Counted from the stretch's first letter, positions 40,908 to 49,880 are shown. The stretch: 64,000 nucleotides of DNA from UBA668 sp041918155 (GCA_041918155.1 JAYRWH010000081.1:21062-85061), one strand, 5' to 3'. Made by a program: numbers and translations. The notes: generated by a model not told the origin, from the sequence alone.

Positions 40908-42194
40908 ATGAGCGACATCCTCGACGAACTCGACGCCTGGCTCACCGAGAACTGGAACGCCGACCTCACCGTCGGGGAATGGTGGGAGCGGCTCGGCGCG
41001 TCCGGCTGGGCGGCACCGGCGCTGCCCACCAACGCGTACGGCAAGGGTCTTGGCCGTAACGACGCGATTGCTGTCGGCAACCGCATCGTGCGCCACGGCG
41101 CGGTGCCCGCGCCCGGGGGCCTCGGCATGCTGCTCGCCGCGCCCACGATCGCGGTGCACGGCACACAGGAGCAGATCGAGCGCTTCGTGCGCCCGATCGT
41201 CACCGGCCAGTCCGCGTGGTGCCAGCTGTTCAGCGAGCCGGGCGCGGGTAGCGACCTCGCCGGCCTCGGCTGTCGCGCGCTGAAGGACGGCGACGAGTGG
41301 GTAGTGAACGGCCAGAAGGTGTGGACCAGCGGCGGCCACATCGCCGATATGGGCATGCTCATCGCCCGCACCAATCCCGACGTGCCCAAGCACCAGGGCA
41401 TCACCTGGTTCGCGTTCGACATGCACCAACCCCGAGAGGTGGAGGGGCGCCCGCTGCGGGAGATGACCGGGCGGGCGTTGTTCAACGAGGTGTTCCTCAG
41501 CGAGGCCCGCGTCGCCGATGATGCGATCATCGGCGGCACGAACAACGGCTGGGCGGTGGCCAACACGACGCTGATGTTCGAGCGCGCCGGCCTCGGCGCG
41601 GGCGGTCACACCGCGGCCGCGCTGTGCTCGCCGGGCACGATCGCCGGCGACCTGCCCAAGCGCGTCGGCGACTTCCTGCGCGCCTCGGGCCCCTCGGCCG
41701 CGGCCGGCACGCTCGCCGCCGGCGCGGAGAAGATCTTCATCGAGATGGCCCGCCAGAGCGGGGCGATCGACGATGCGTCAGTGCGCCAGGAGCTGGCTCG
41801 CCTGCACACCATGCATGAGGTCGGGCGCATGCTCGCCCTGCGCCTCAAGGCGGAGAAGGCCGCCGGTCGCGACATCCCCGGCGCACCGAACATCGCCAAG
41901 TTGTCGATGAGCAACATCATGCGATCCAGCCGCGACCTCGGCCTGCGCATCGCCGGCGCGAACGGCATGCTCCACGGCTACAACTCGGCGGATCGTGCAG
42001 TGGTGGAGGAGGCGACGGGGCAGCCCTATCTCGCGCACATCACTGAAATGGCCCTGTTCGCCCAGGGCCCGCCGATCTACGGCGGCACGGATCAGGTGCA
42101 GCGCAACATCCTCGGTGAGCGCGCGCTGGGCCTGCCCAAGGAGCCCAACGACGACAAGGTGAAGACCTGGGCGGAGTTGCCGAGAAACGGCTGA
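40908..42194 (+). CDS. Acyl-CoA dehydrogenase family protein
   Basis: FAD-dependent alpha,beta-dehydrogenase, 428 residues. CQLFSEPGAGSDLAGL, WVVNGQKVWTSGG and GGTDQVQRNILGERALGLPKE are the flavin and substrate signatures. The usual catalytic Glu of the YEGT motif is Gly here (IYGGTDQ), as in subfamilies where the base comes from another helix; EVGRML and nearby acidic residues are candidates. A TauE gene follows after 17 nt. Substrate unknown. Confidence 0.9.
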   Translation: MSDILDELDAWLTENWNADLTVGEWWERLGASGWAAPALPTNAYGKGLGRNDAIAVGNRIVRHGAVPAPGGLGMLLAAPTIAVHGTQEQIERFVRPIVTGQSAWCQLFSEPGAGSDLAGLGCRALKDGDEWVVNGQKVWTSGGHIADMGMLIARTNPDVPKHQGITWFAFDMHQPREVEGRPLREMTGRALFNEVFLSEARVADDAIIGGTNNGWAVANTTLMFERAGLGAGGHTAAALCSPGTIAGDLPKRVGDFLRASGPSAAAGTLAAGAEKIFIEMARQSGAIDDASVRQELARLHTMHEVGRMLALRLKAEKAAGRDIPGAPNIAKLSMSNIMRSSRDLGLRIAGANGMLHGYNSADRAVVEEATGQPYLAHITEMALFAQGPPIYGGTDQVQRNILGERALGLPKEPNDDKVKTWAELPRNG

Positions 42195-42211
42195 CCGGCC
42201 AGGCTGGGCCG

Positions 42212-42976
42212 ATGGATACCCTCGGCTACATCGCGGCGACCGCCGCTGCAGTGGCGGGAGGCGGGATCAACGCACTCGGCGGTGGGGGCACGCTGGTGAC
42301 GTTCCCGGTGTTGCTCGGGCTGGGCGTGCCTTCGGTGGCCGCGAACATGACGAACACCGTGGGGGTCTCTGTCGGCTATGTCGGCGGTACGTGGGCCCAG
42401 CGCGGCGGGCTGCAGGGCCAGTACCAGCGCCTGCCCAAGTTGCTCATTGCTGGCGCGATCGGCGGCCTCGCCGGAGCGATCCTGCTGAAGTCGACGAGCG
42501 ACGATCGGCTGCGGCAATTGATCCCCGTGCTGCTCGGACTCGCCACCGTGCTGCTCGCCCTGCAGCCCAAGCTGCGCACCTGGCTCGGCCGTCACGCGGC
42601 CGCGGCCGATCGGCCCGATGCCGCGTGGCTCGTGCCCGCGGTCGCGCTCGGCGCGGTGTACGGCGGCTACTTCGGCGCCGGCCTCGGCGTGATGCTGCTG
42701 GCCATGCTCGGCCTCGGCGTGCACGAGCCCCTGAACCGCTCGAACGTGCTGAAGCAGTTGCTCGCGTTCGTGATCAACTTCGTCGCCGCCGCGTTCTTCG
42801 TGTTCACCGGCAAGGTGTGGTGGGGGCTGGCCGGGTTGATGGCCGCGGGCAGCCTGCTCGGGGGTGTGCTCGGCGGGCGCGTCGCCGGCCGCTTGCCACC
42901 CGAGCGCTTCCGCCTCGTCGTGATCGCGGTGGGCGCCATGGTCACGGTCGCGTACGCGGTCAAGGTCTGGTTCTGA
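42212..42976 (+). CDS. TauE/SafE-type sulfite/anion exporter family membrane protein
   Basis: 254 residues, seven or eight helices. The two repeated motifs of the family are visible: GGGINALGGGGTLVTFPVLLGLG with NMTNTVG in the first half, and YGGYFGAGLGVMLLAMLGLG with NVLKQLLAFVINF in the second. Transport of sulfite, sulfoacetate or another organic anion is likely. No obvious sulfur gene is adjacent. Confidence 0.9.
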   Translation: MDTLGYIAATAAAVAGGGINALGGGGTLVTFPVLLGLGVPSVAANMTNTVGVSVGYVGGTWAQRGGLQGQYQRLPKLLIAGAIGGLAGAILLKSTSDDRLRQLIPVLLGLATVLLALQPKLRTWLGRHAAAADRPDAAWLVPAVALGAVYGGYFGAGLGVMLLAMLGLGVHEPLNRSNVLKQLLAFVINFVAAAFFVFTGKVWWGLAGLMAAGSLLGGVLGGRVAGRLPPERFRLVVIAVGAMVTVAYAVKVWF

Positions 42977-42995
42977 CACCCGCCAGACTGGAGGC

Positions 42996-43553
42996 ATGGA
43001 ACAACGCCACTGGCCGAGCTCGCACGAGGAACTGAGCGCGGGTGCGATCAAAGTGCGCGTCGCGACGATCGATCAGGTCTTCAACGCGATGGACCCCACG
43101 CCGCTGGAGGAGCGTTCGCTGAACCCCGAGGTCGCCGACTGGATCGAGGAGTGGGCCGAAGACCTCGGCGGCGACAAGCCGCTGACCATCGAGATCTATC
43201 TCACCGAAGGTGGCGCCGACACCCGCGGCGAGGCCGTCACCCGCGGCCTGCACAACCACTTCGAGTACCGCGAGTGGCAGGTGGGCCGCCAGCTCGGCAA
43301 GCTCTGGCGCGAGGGCCGCATCAGCATGATCATCGGGCTCGCTGCGCTCACCGTGTTCATCACGCTCTCGCATCTCATCGGGGCCAGCCCCAACCCGGTG
43401 CTCGACGTGGTGCACGAAGGGCTCACCGTGCTCGGCTGGGTGTCGATGTGGAAGCCGCTGCAGATCTTCCTCTACGAGTGGTGGCCGATCCGTCGCGAGC
43501 GCCGCGCGTGCCGCCGCCTCGCCGAGGCCGAGGTGCGCTTCATCGTCAACTGA
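42996..43553 (+). CDS. Two-helix membrane protein, conserved, unknown
   Basis: 185 residues. N-terminal soluble part (1-100) with DPTPLEERSLNPEVADWIEEW and EIYLTEGG, two membrane helices at about 109-126 and 132-147, then the run WKPLQIFLYEWWPIRRERRACRRLAEAEV, which I have seen in conserved unnamed membrane proteins. GGAGG just before the ATG. Confidence 0.72.
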   Translation: MEQRHWPSSHEELSAGAIKVRVATIDQVFNAMDPTPLEERSLNPEVADWIEEWAEDLGGDKPLTIEIYLTEGGADTRGEAVTRGLHNHFEYREWQVGRQLGKLWREGRISMIIGLAALTVFITLSHLIGASPNPVLDVVHEGLTVLGWVSMWKPLQIFLYEWWPIRRERRACRRLAEAEVRFIVN

Positions 43554-43556
43554 ACC

Positions 43557-44228
43557 TCAACTGAATCGTTCGCGAAGCTGCACGTACACCGTGTGGCCGG
43601 CGAGCGCGGAGAGCTCCTCGCCGAGCGAATCGATCACTGGCCGCTCGCCCACATAGGCGCGGTCGCCCTCGGTGCAACACCACGCCATCGTCGGCCCTTC
43701 GTCGCCCCAGTCGGCCCGCGACCAGCGGCGCACCGTGGCGTGTTCGATGCCGTCGGGCTGCATCGCCCAATCGACCCGGATCGGTAGCTGCCAGCACACG
43801 GATGGTTTCCAGTCGAGCGGCGACTCTCCTGCCGCCACCGCGGCGAGGTGCAAGGCGCACCCCGCGCCACCGGCGAAGCCCGGCCGGTTGAGGAAGATGC
43901 AGGCGCCGTCGACGACCTTGGTGTTCGTGCGCGTCGTATCCTTGAACACGTCGTCCGCGTCGGCGCGGTCGTGGAACTGCCACAGCTCGATGGGTACGGC
44001 CGCGGCGAGCGCGGAGACGGTCATCGCCTCGTCGACGTCGGTGAGCTCGGCGCCCACCGAACAACACCCCTGCTGCAGCTCCTCGGCCGGGTGGTCGAGG
44101 ATACCGAGGCAGCCGCGCCCCCAGAGGCACGTCCAGCGCGACTCCAGGAAGCCGCGCTCGAAGCGCCACAACGTGTCACCGTCGGGAACTTCGATGAACT
44201 CAGGTGCTGGCTCGGAACCGGACCCCAT
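43557..44228 (-). CDS. Cysteine-rich protein, DUF3109/YkgJ-like
   Basis: 223 residues with nine cysteines: C34, C40, a C55-C56 pair, C110 in DGACIFL, C124 in GAGCALH, C145 in KPSVCWQLPI, and a C184-C185 pair. The CxFL...GCALH...C-W-LP order resembles DUF3109/YkgJ cysteine clusters that may bind an iron or zinc site. Cytosolic. Nine cysteines in one soluble protein is unusual and suggests metal binding or redox chemistry. Its -10 is leaderless; SOD lies upstream on the same strand. Confidence 0.72.
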   Translation of the reverse strand: MGSGSEPAPEFIEVPDGDTLWRFERGFLESRWTCLWGRGCLGILDHPAEELQQGCCSVGAELTDVDEAMTVSALAAAVPIELWQFHDRADADDVFKDTTRTNTKVVDGACIFLNRPGFAGGAGCALHLAAVAAGESPLDWKPSVCWQLPIRVDWAMQPDGIEHATVRRWSRADWGDEGPTMAWCCTEGDRAYVGERPVIDSLGEELSALAGHTVYVQLRERFS

Positions 44229-44236
44229 GGCGTCCG

Positions 44237-44242
44237 ACGGTA
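44237..44242 (-). promoter_or_regulatory. -10 box TACCGT of the cysteine-rich protein gene, leaderless
   Basis: TACCGT with an 8-nt spacer to ATG; it overlaps the end of the SOD transcript region. Confidence 0.45.
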
Positions 44243-44250
44243 GCCGTGGG

Positions 44251-44850
44251 TCAGGCCCGGGCCACGGCGAAGCGGGCTGCCACGTCGGGCCAGTTGGCGA
44301 TGTTCCAGAACGCCTTCACGTAGTCGGCCTTCACGTTCTTGTACTGCAGGTAGTAGGCGTGCTCCCACGAATCGATCACGAGCAGTGGCACGGTGCCCGC
44401 GCCGGCGCTCCCCTGGTGGTCGTGGATCTGCTCGACGACCAGTCGCTTGGCCACCGGCTCCCATGCGAGCGCACCCCAGCCGACACCCTGCACGCCGAGC
44501 GTGGCCGCGGTGAGCTGGGCTTGCATCGCCTCGAACCCGTCGAGGTGCTCGTCGATCGCGGCAGCGAGCTCACCATCGGGGCGGCCGCCACCGTCGGGGC
44601 TCATGTTCGTCCAGAAGATGCTGTGCAACACATGCCCGCTGAGATGAAAGGCGAAGCTGCGCGTCAGCATGTTGATCGTGGAGGCATCGCCACTCCGGCG
44701 GGCCGCGGCCAGCGCGTCGAGCGTGTCGTTGGCCCCCTTCACGTACGCGGCGTGGTGTTTGTCGTGGTGCAGTGCCACGACCTCGCCGCTGTAGTGCGGC
44801 TCGAGTGCGCCGGGGGAGTACGGCAGGTCGGGAAGTGTGTAGAGCGCCAT
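44251..44850 (-). CDS. sodA: Iron/manganese superoxide dismutase
   Basis: Converts superoxide to H2O2 and O2. 199 residues. Metal ligands: H28 in LHHDKHHAAYV, H76 in LHSIFW, D160 and H164 in VIDSWEHAYY. The late residue pattern does not decide Fe versus Mn. AGAGGAG upstream of the ATG. Divergent from mycothione reductase; the two putative -10 boxes overlap. Confidence 0.95.
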   Translation of the reverse strand: MALYTLPDLPYSPGALEPHYSGEVVALHHDKHHAAYVKGANDTLDALAAARRSGDASTINMLTRSFAFHLSGHVLHSIFWTNMSPDGGGRPDGELAAAIDEHLDGFEAMQAQLTAATLGVQGVGWGALAWEPVAKRLVVEQIHDHQGSAGAGTVPLLVIDSWEHAYYLQYKNVKADYVKAFWNIANWPDVAARFAVARA

Positions 44851-44898
44851 CCGGCTGCTCCTCTCGTGGTGTCGGACAGGTGCCCGCCACCCAGACCG

Positions 44899-44904
44899 TA
44901 TCCT
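44899..44904 (+). promoter_or_regulatory. -10 box TATCCT of mycothione reductase, leaderless
   Basis: TATCCT with an 8-nt spacer to GTG. A TACGGT in the opposite direction (44900-44895) could serve sodA; the two boxes share bases. Confidence 0.5.
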
Positions 44905-44912
44905 GCAATTCA

Positions 44913-46337
44913 GTGAGTTCGTCCGGCACCCCCACCCCCGTCGAGTACGACCTGATCATCGTCGGCACCGGTTCGGGCAACTCGCTCATCGGGCCGGAGA
45001 TGGATGGCTGGCGTATCGCCATCGTCGAGCGCGGCGTATTCGGTGGCACGTGCATCAACCGCGGGTGCGTGCCGACGAAGATGTTCGTGTACGCCGCCGA
45101 CCTGGCCGAGCAGGCTCGCCACGGCGATCGCCTCGGCGTGCACACGCACTTCGGAGGCGCCGACTGGCCGGCGATCGTGCACCGCGTGTTCGGGCGCATC
45201 GACCCGATCTCCGCGGGCGGGCGCGACTATCGCGACGGCCTGCCCAACGTCGATCTCTACGAGGGCAGCGCCCACTTCGTCGGCGAGCGCGAACTGGAGG
45301 TGCTCGGCACCCGCATCCGCGGCAAGCAAGTGGTGCTCGCCACCGGGGCCCGCTCGTTCATCCCCGAGGTGCCCGGCCTCGACGACGTGCCGTTCCACAC
45401 GAGCGACAGCATCATGCGGCTCGGCCACCAGCCGAGCCACCTCGTCATCATGGGCGGAGGCTTCATCGCCGCCGAGTTCGCCCACGTGTTCGGCGCGCTC
45501 GGCACGGTCGTGACGATCATCAACCGCGGCCACCACCTGTTGCGCGCCGAGGACGATGACATTGCGGCCCGCTTCACCGAGCTGGCGGCCACCCGCCACG
45601 ATCTCGTACTGGGAGCCGACATCCACCGCGTCCGCCGCACCGACACCGGGGTGGCGATCGACCTCACGTGCGACAAGGGACAGCGCACGATCGAGGGTGA
45701 CGTGCTGCTCGTCGCTACCGGGCGTGTGCCCAACGGCGACCAGCTGCACGCCGAGTCGGCCGGGATCGAGGTCGATGCCCGCGGCGCCGTCGTGGTCGAT
45801 CGCTACGGCCGCACGACGGCCCCCGGTGTGTGGGCGCTCGGCGATGTCAACGGCCGCTACCAGCTCAAGCACATGGCCAACGGTGAGGCCACGGTGGTGC
45901 GCCACAACCTCAGCAACCCCGCCGCGCTGCGCGGATACGACGAGCGGCCGGCGCCGCACGCGGTGTTCTCCTCCCCCCAGATCGGCGCCGTCGGCCTCAC
46001 CGAGCGCGAGGCCCGGCGCCGCCACGAGGAGACGGGCGCGCCGTATTGCGCGATCACCCATGACTACGCCGGCGCGGCGTACGGCTGGGCGATGGAGGAC
46101 ACGACCTCGTTCTGCAAGCTGATCGGTGACCCGCTGACCCGGCGCGTGATCGGAGCGCACGTGATCGGCCCGCAAGCGTCGTTGCTCGTGCAACTCGTGG
46201 TGCAGGGCATCCACCTCGGCAACAGCGCGGACGAGATGGTGTCGCAGGTGTGGATCCACCCTGCGCTCAGCGAAGTGGTCGAGCAGGCCCTGTTGAAGCT
46301 GATCGACGCGTTCGACGCGCACGTTGTCACCATCTAA
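44913..46337 (+). CDS. mtr: Mycothione reductase
   Basis: NADPH:mycothiol disulfide reductase that keeps the actinobacterial thiol mycothiol reduced. 474 residues. FAD motif IIVGTGSGN, redox disulfide GGTCINRGCVPTK (C47-C52) followed by MFVYAADLAEQ, the stretch that distinguishes Mtr from glutathione or lipoamide reductases, NAD motif IMGGGFIAAEFAHVFGALG, and the catalytic pair H449/E454 in WIHPALSE. GTG start from the leaderless promoter. Confidence 0.92.
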   Translation: MSSSGTPTPVEYDLIIVGTGSGNSLIGPEMDGWRIAIVERGVFGGTCINRGCVPTKMFVYAADLAEQARHGDRLGVHTHFGGADWPAIVHRVFGRIDPISAGGRDYRDGLPNVDLYEGSAHFVGERELEVLGTRIRGKQVVLATGARSFIPEVPGLDDVPFHTSDSIMRLGHQPSHLVIMGGGFIAAEFAHVFGALGTVVTIINRGHHLLRAEDDDIAARFTELAATRHDLVLGADIHRVRRTDTGVAIDLTCDKGQRTIEGDVLLVATGRVPNGDQLHAESAGIEVDARGAVVVDRYGRTTAPGVWALGDVNGRYQLKHMANGEATVVRHNLSNPAALRGYDERPAPHAVFSSPQIGAVGLTEREARRRHEETGAPYCAITHDYAGAAYGWAMEDTTSFCKLIGDPLTRRVIGAHVIGPQASLLVQLVVQGIHLGNSADEMVSQVWIHPALSEVVEQALLKLIDAFDAHVVTI

Positions 46338-46360
46338 CAGCGGGGCTCGCGGCCGCCAAC

Positions 46361-46378
46361 TCTCACCTTCCTCTTACG
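46361..46378 (+). promoter_or_regulatory. Tandem 11-bp-spaced repeat, candidate response-regulator site
   Basis: TCTCACC-N4-TCTTACG: two heptamers matching at 5 of 7 positions with an 11-bp period, the spacing bound by OmpR-type dimers. It lies 81 nt before the secreted-protein ATG; TACGAT overlaps it as a possible -10. Confidence 0.45.
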
Positions 46379-46458
46379 ATCGGCGGGTTGCGGCCTTACC
46401 TGCACGCTCCATCATGAGTGCACCACCCTTCATCCTTCGTCCTGAAAGGACCACACGC

Positions 46459-47217
46459 ATGAAGAAGTCGATCGTTGCTGCCGGCCTCACTGCCGGTCTC
46501 CTCGCCGGAGCCGGCGTTGTCTATGCACTCGATTCCACCGGCGACGCCGGTGCCTCGCCGCTCGACAAGGTTGCCGCTGTCTCCGTGAATGCCGACGGCG
46601 GCACAGCCACGGCGAACCCGCTCGCTGGCGTCTCCCTCGCCGGGACCGACGTTGGTGTCGATCACGAGGCCCACATCCGCGACACGCTCCAGCCGCTCGT
46701 CGACGATGGCACCCTCACGGCCGACCAGCTCGACAAGATCGTGGCCGCGCTCGTCGCCGCCGACCCCGGTGATGGCGATGGGGATGGTGGCATGGGCCCC
46801 GACGGAAAGGGCCATGGCGCGATGCTCGGCGTCGGCCTGCAGACCGTGGCCGACACGCTCGACATCACCGTCGACGACGTGCGCACCGCGATCCAGAGCG
46901 GCACGACGCTCGCCGACCTCGCGACCGAGCACGGAAAGACCGCGCAACAGCTCATCGACGCCCTCGTGGCCGAAGCCGAGACCCATCTCGCCGACGAGGT
47001 GAAGGGCGGTACGCTCACGCAGGCCGCAGCCGATACCCGCCTTGACGAGGCGACGCAGCGGATCACCGACTTCGTCAACAACACCCGGGCCGCGGGCCCC
47101 ATGGGCGGCGACCACGATGGTCACGGCCCCGGCGGCGATCGCCCCGGAACGATCGGTGGCATGGACGGCACGATCGACGGCGGCCCTGTCGACAACCCGA
47201 CCACCACGACCGGCTGA
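46459..47217 (+). CDS. Secreted protein upstream of the two-component pair
   Basis: 252 residues. Signal peptide (1-23, cleavage before LDS likely), a variable acidic/Gly stretch, then a helical module LGVGLQTVADTLDITVDDVRTAIQSG followed by TTLADLATEHGKTAQQLIDALV, a duplicated helical repeat that often occurs in exported actinobacterial proteins, and an Asp/Gly/His-rich tail ending with Thr repeats. GAAAGGA precedes the ATG. A 15-bp hairpin separates it from the response regulator gene. Possibly the regulon's sensor substrate or target. Confidence 0.8.
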   Translation: MKKSIVAAGLTAGLLAGAGVVYALDSTGDAGASPLDKVAAVSVNADGGTATANPLAGVSLAGTDVGVDHEAHIRDTLQPLVDDGTLTADQLDKIVAALVAADPGDGDGDGGMGPDGKGHGAMLGVGLQTVADTLDITVDDVRTAIQSGTTLADLATEHGKTAQQLIDALVAEAETHLADEVKGGTLTQAAADTRLDEATQRITDFVNNTRAAGPMGGDHDGHGPGGDRPGTIGGMDGTIDGGPVDNPTTTTG

Positions 47218-47229
47218 CCCGAAGTCGTA

Positions 47230-47283
47230 CGATCGGCCGGGGCGCACGTCTCCCTCCCTGATGGCCGCCGCCCCGGCCGATCG
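47230..47283 (+). terminator. 15-bp stem-loop between secreted-protein and response-regulator genes
   Basis: Arms CGATCGGCCGGGGCG and CGCCCCGGCCGATCG are a perfect 15-bp inverted repeat around a 24-nt loop. It is terminator- or attenuator-like, without a T-run, and lies 31 nt before the response-regulator start. Confidence 0.65.
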
Positions 47284-47313
47284 ACGAACTCCTCCACCTG
47301 AACAGGACACACA

Positions 47314-48003
47314 GTGACCGCACGGATCCTTCTCGCCGATGACGACCGGGCCATCCGCGAGGCGCTGAACCGGGCCCTCACCCTCGAGGGTTACGACGTG
47401 GTGCAGGCCAACGACGGGGCGCAGGCGCTCGTGCTCCTCGAGTCGAGCAAGCCCGACGTGGCGATCCTCGACGTGATGATGCCGAACGTCGATGGCCTCA
47501 CCGTCTGCCGGGTGCTGCGCGCCGAACGCAACCGGATTCCGGTGCTGATGCTCACCGCCCGCACCGAGACCCCCGACCGTGTCGCCGGCCTCGATGCCGG
47601 TGCGGATGACTATCTCGCCAAGCCGTTCGACCTCGACGAACTCCTCGCCCGCCTGCGGGCGTTGCTGCGCCGGGCTCGTCCCGACGACGAGGACGCGAGC
47701 AGCGAGCCGGTGCAGATTGCCGACCTGCGCATCGACCCGACCGGGCGGCGGGTGTGGCGCGGCGAGCGCGAGATCGAGCTGTCCAAGACCGAGTTCGACC
47801 TGCTCGAGTTGCTCGTGCGCAACCAGGGGATCGTGCTCGAACACAGCACGATCTACGACCGCATCTGGGGCTACGACTTCGGCCCGGACTCCAAGAACCT
47901 CGCGGTCTACATCTCCTACCTGCGCCGCAAGCTCGAAGTCGAGGGCGAGGCCAAGCTGATCCACACCGTGCGCGGTGTCGGCTACACGGTGCGCGTCCTG
48001 TGA
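47314..48003 (+). CDS. OmpR-family response regulator (MprA-like)
   Basis: 229 residues. Receiver: DDD (9-11), phospho-acceptor D53 in ILDVMMPNVDG, T81, K103 in AKPF; C-terminal winged helix with LSKTEFDLLELLVRNQGIVLEH and the recognition helix region LAVYISYLRRKL, ending VRGVGYTVR. GTG start with AGGAC. The kinase gene overlaps by 4 nt. Confidence 0.94.
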   Translation: MTARILLADDDRAIREALNRALTLEGYDVVQANDGAQALVLLESSKPDVAILDVMMPNVDGLTVCRVLRAERNRIPVLMLTARTETPDRVAGLDAGADDYLAKPFDLDELLARLRALLRRARPDDEDASSEPVQIADLRIDPTGRRVWRGEREIELSKTEFDLLELLVRNQGIVLEHSTIYDRIWGYDFGPDSKNLAVYISYLRRKLEVEGEAKLIHTVRGVGYTVRVL

Positions 48004-49346
48004 GCCTGCGCGTCAAGCTGATCCTTGCGCTCACTCTGCTCGCCGCGGCCGCCACCGCGGCGATCGGCATCGCGTCCTACACGAACACGAAGCACCAGCT
48101 GGAGTCCAGCGTCGATCGCTCACTCGAGGACGCCGCCCAGCGCTTCGCCGAGCAGCCGGAGATGGGCGACCCCGATCACGACGGCGACCAGGGCGCCCAC
48201 TACCCCGGCCAGACCCGCCCGCGGAGCTTCGAGCAGGTGCTGTTCCAGCGCATCGACGCCGCTGGCACCGTCGTCGTCGAGCCCCAGTCGGGCGCGCTTC
48301 CGGTCACCGACGCCGACCTGGCGGTCGCCGCCGCGGGCGATCCATTGGCGCACGCCGGGTACGAGACCGAGATCGATGGCGAGCACTACCGCGTGCTGAC
48401 CGTCAAGTACGCCGATGGCGCGGTGGTGTTCGCCCGTTCTCTCGCCGAGAGCCAGAACTCGCTGGAGGGCATCCTGCGTAGCACCCTCTGGGCGGTGGCG
48501 CTCGTCGCCCTGGTGTCGGCCGCGCTTGGTTGGCTCGTCGCCCATGGCATCACCCGCCGGCTCGAACGGCTCACGATCGTTGCCGGCGTGGTGGCCACCA
48601 CCGGCCGCCTGGATGTCGATGTGCCGACCGACGGCAAGGACGAGACCGGCCAGCTCGGCCGCGCGCTCAGCGGGATGCTTTCCGCATTGCACTCCAGCCG
48701 CGAGGAGCAACACCGCCTCGTGCAGGACGCAAGCCACGAGTTGCGCACCCCCCTCACCAGCCTGCGCACGAACGTCTCCGTGCTGCGGCGCAAATTTGGC
48801 GGGCTCGACGAATCGTCGCGCGAGCAACTGCTTTCCGATCTCGACAGCGAGACCCGCGAACTCACCGACTTGGTGAACGAACTCGTGGAGCTCGCCACCG
48901 ATCGCCGTGACGACGAGTTGGTGCAGCCCGTGCGCCTCGGCGATCCGGCCGAGCGGGCTGCGGCACGGGCCCGGCGGCGCACCGGGCGCACCGTGGTGGT
49001 GAACGCTGACGACACCACGATCGAGGGCCGCCCTGGCGCGCTGGAGCGGGCGCTGCAGAACCTCATCGACAACGCCTGCAAGTTCGCCACCGACGGCGAC
49101 GTGGAGGTCACGGTGGCACACGGCCGGGTCAGCGTGCGCGACCACGGGCAGGGCCTGCGCGAGGCCGACATCCCCCACCTGTTCGATCGCTTCTACCGCT
49201 CGGTGGAGATGCGCAGCCGTCCCGGCTCGGGCCTCGGGCTGGCGATCGTGCGCTCGGTCGTCGAAGCACATGGCGGAGACGTGTTCGCCACGAACGCTCC
49301 CGGTGGCGGGGCCATCATCGGGTTTACCCTCCCATACGACGACTGA
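48000..49346 (+). CDS. Sensor histidine kinase (MprB-like)
   Basis: 448 residues. Helices at 6-26 and 162-182 frame an extracytoplasmic loop with an acidic/His patch (DPDHDGDQGAHYPG); HAMP (183-236), H-box QDASHELRTPL with H246, N-box LQNLIDNACKFA, G1 VRDHGQGL and G2 GSGLGLAI. The signal is unknown; the loop composition suggests a metal or pH cue (weak inference). Start overlaps the response regulator stop codon (GTGA). Confidence 0.93.
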   Translation: MSLRVKLILALTLLAAAATAAIGIASYTNTKHQLESSVDRSLEDAAQRFAEQPEMGDPDHDGDQGAHYPGQTRPRSFEQVLFQRIDAAGTVVVEPQSGALPVTDADLAVAAAGDPLAHAGYETEIDGEHYRVLTVKYADGAVVFARSLAESQNSLEGILRSTLWAVALVALVSAALGWLVAHGITRRLERLTIVAGVVATTGRLDVDVPTDGKDETGQLGRALSGMLSALHSSREEQHRLVQDASHELRTPLTSLRTNVSVLRRKFGGLDESSREQLLSDLDSETRELTDLVNELVELATDRRDDELVQPVRLGDPAERAAARARRRTGRTVVVNADDTTIEGRPGALERALQNLIDNACKFATDGDVEVTVAHGRVSVRDHGQGLREADIPHLFDRFYRSVEMRSRPGSGLGLAIVRSVVEAHGGDVFATNAPGGGAIIGFTLPYDD

Positions 49347-49403
49347 CGTGCTCCGGCTGCGCGGCTCGGGAATGCCGGGCGGGTCGCGGGGTGTTGACTG
49401 GGC

Positions 49404-49880
49404 ATGCCCACAACCCCCGAGTCCACCCGTGATGTCGCGACCGTAGAGCGCGTGATCGCCGCTCGCGCTGACAAGATCTTCGATCTGCTCGCCGACCCGG
49501 CGCGGCACGCGGAGATCGACGGCTCAGGCACGGTCCGCGCCCCGTCGGAGGGCGCGGGGCACCGCCTCGCGCTCGGTGAGGTGTTCGGCATGTCGATGCA
49601 CGCGGGGATCGGCTACACGATGGCCAACGAGGTCGTCGAGTTCGAGGAGAACCGGCTCATCGCCTGGCAGCCGCGCCCGACGGCATCGATCATGCGCCCG
49701 TTCGTGGGCGGCCGCATCTGGCGCTACGAGCTGGCGCCCAAGGATGGTGGCACTCTGGTGCGCGAGAGCTGGGACATCCGCCACGAGAAGCTGACGTTCC
49801 TGGTGCGCCCTTTGCGGTCACGCACCGTCGATGCGATGACCAAGACGCTCGAGCGACTCGCTGCAGTCGTCGAAGCCTGA
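49404..49880 (+). CDS. SRPBCC-fold protein
   Basis: 158 residues, START/polyketide cyclase-like: TVERVIAARADKIFDLLADPARHAEIDG, VFGMSMHAGIGYTMANEVVEFEENRLIAWQ and LVRESWDIRHEKL in segments show the helix-grip pattern. Ligand unknown. Its stop codon lies inside the first copy of a 14-bp tandem repeat. Confidence 0.85.
   Translation: MPTTPESTRDVATVERVIAARADKIFDLLADPARHAEIDGSGTVRAPSEGAGHRLALGEVFGMSMHAGIGYTMANEVVEFEENRLIAWQPRPTASIMRPFVGGRIWRYELAPKDGGTLVRESWDIRHEKLTFLVRPLRSRTVDAMTKTLERLAAVVEA

Noticed and set aside
42050..42120. Acyl-CoA dehydrogenase lacking the usual catalytic Glu (IYGGTDQ)
   Set aside because: Some subfamilies carry the base on another helix, so this is not good evidence of inactivity.
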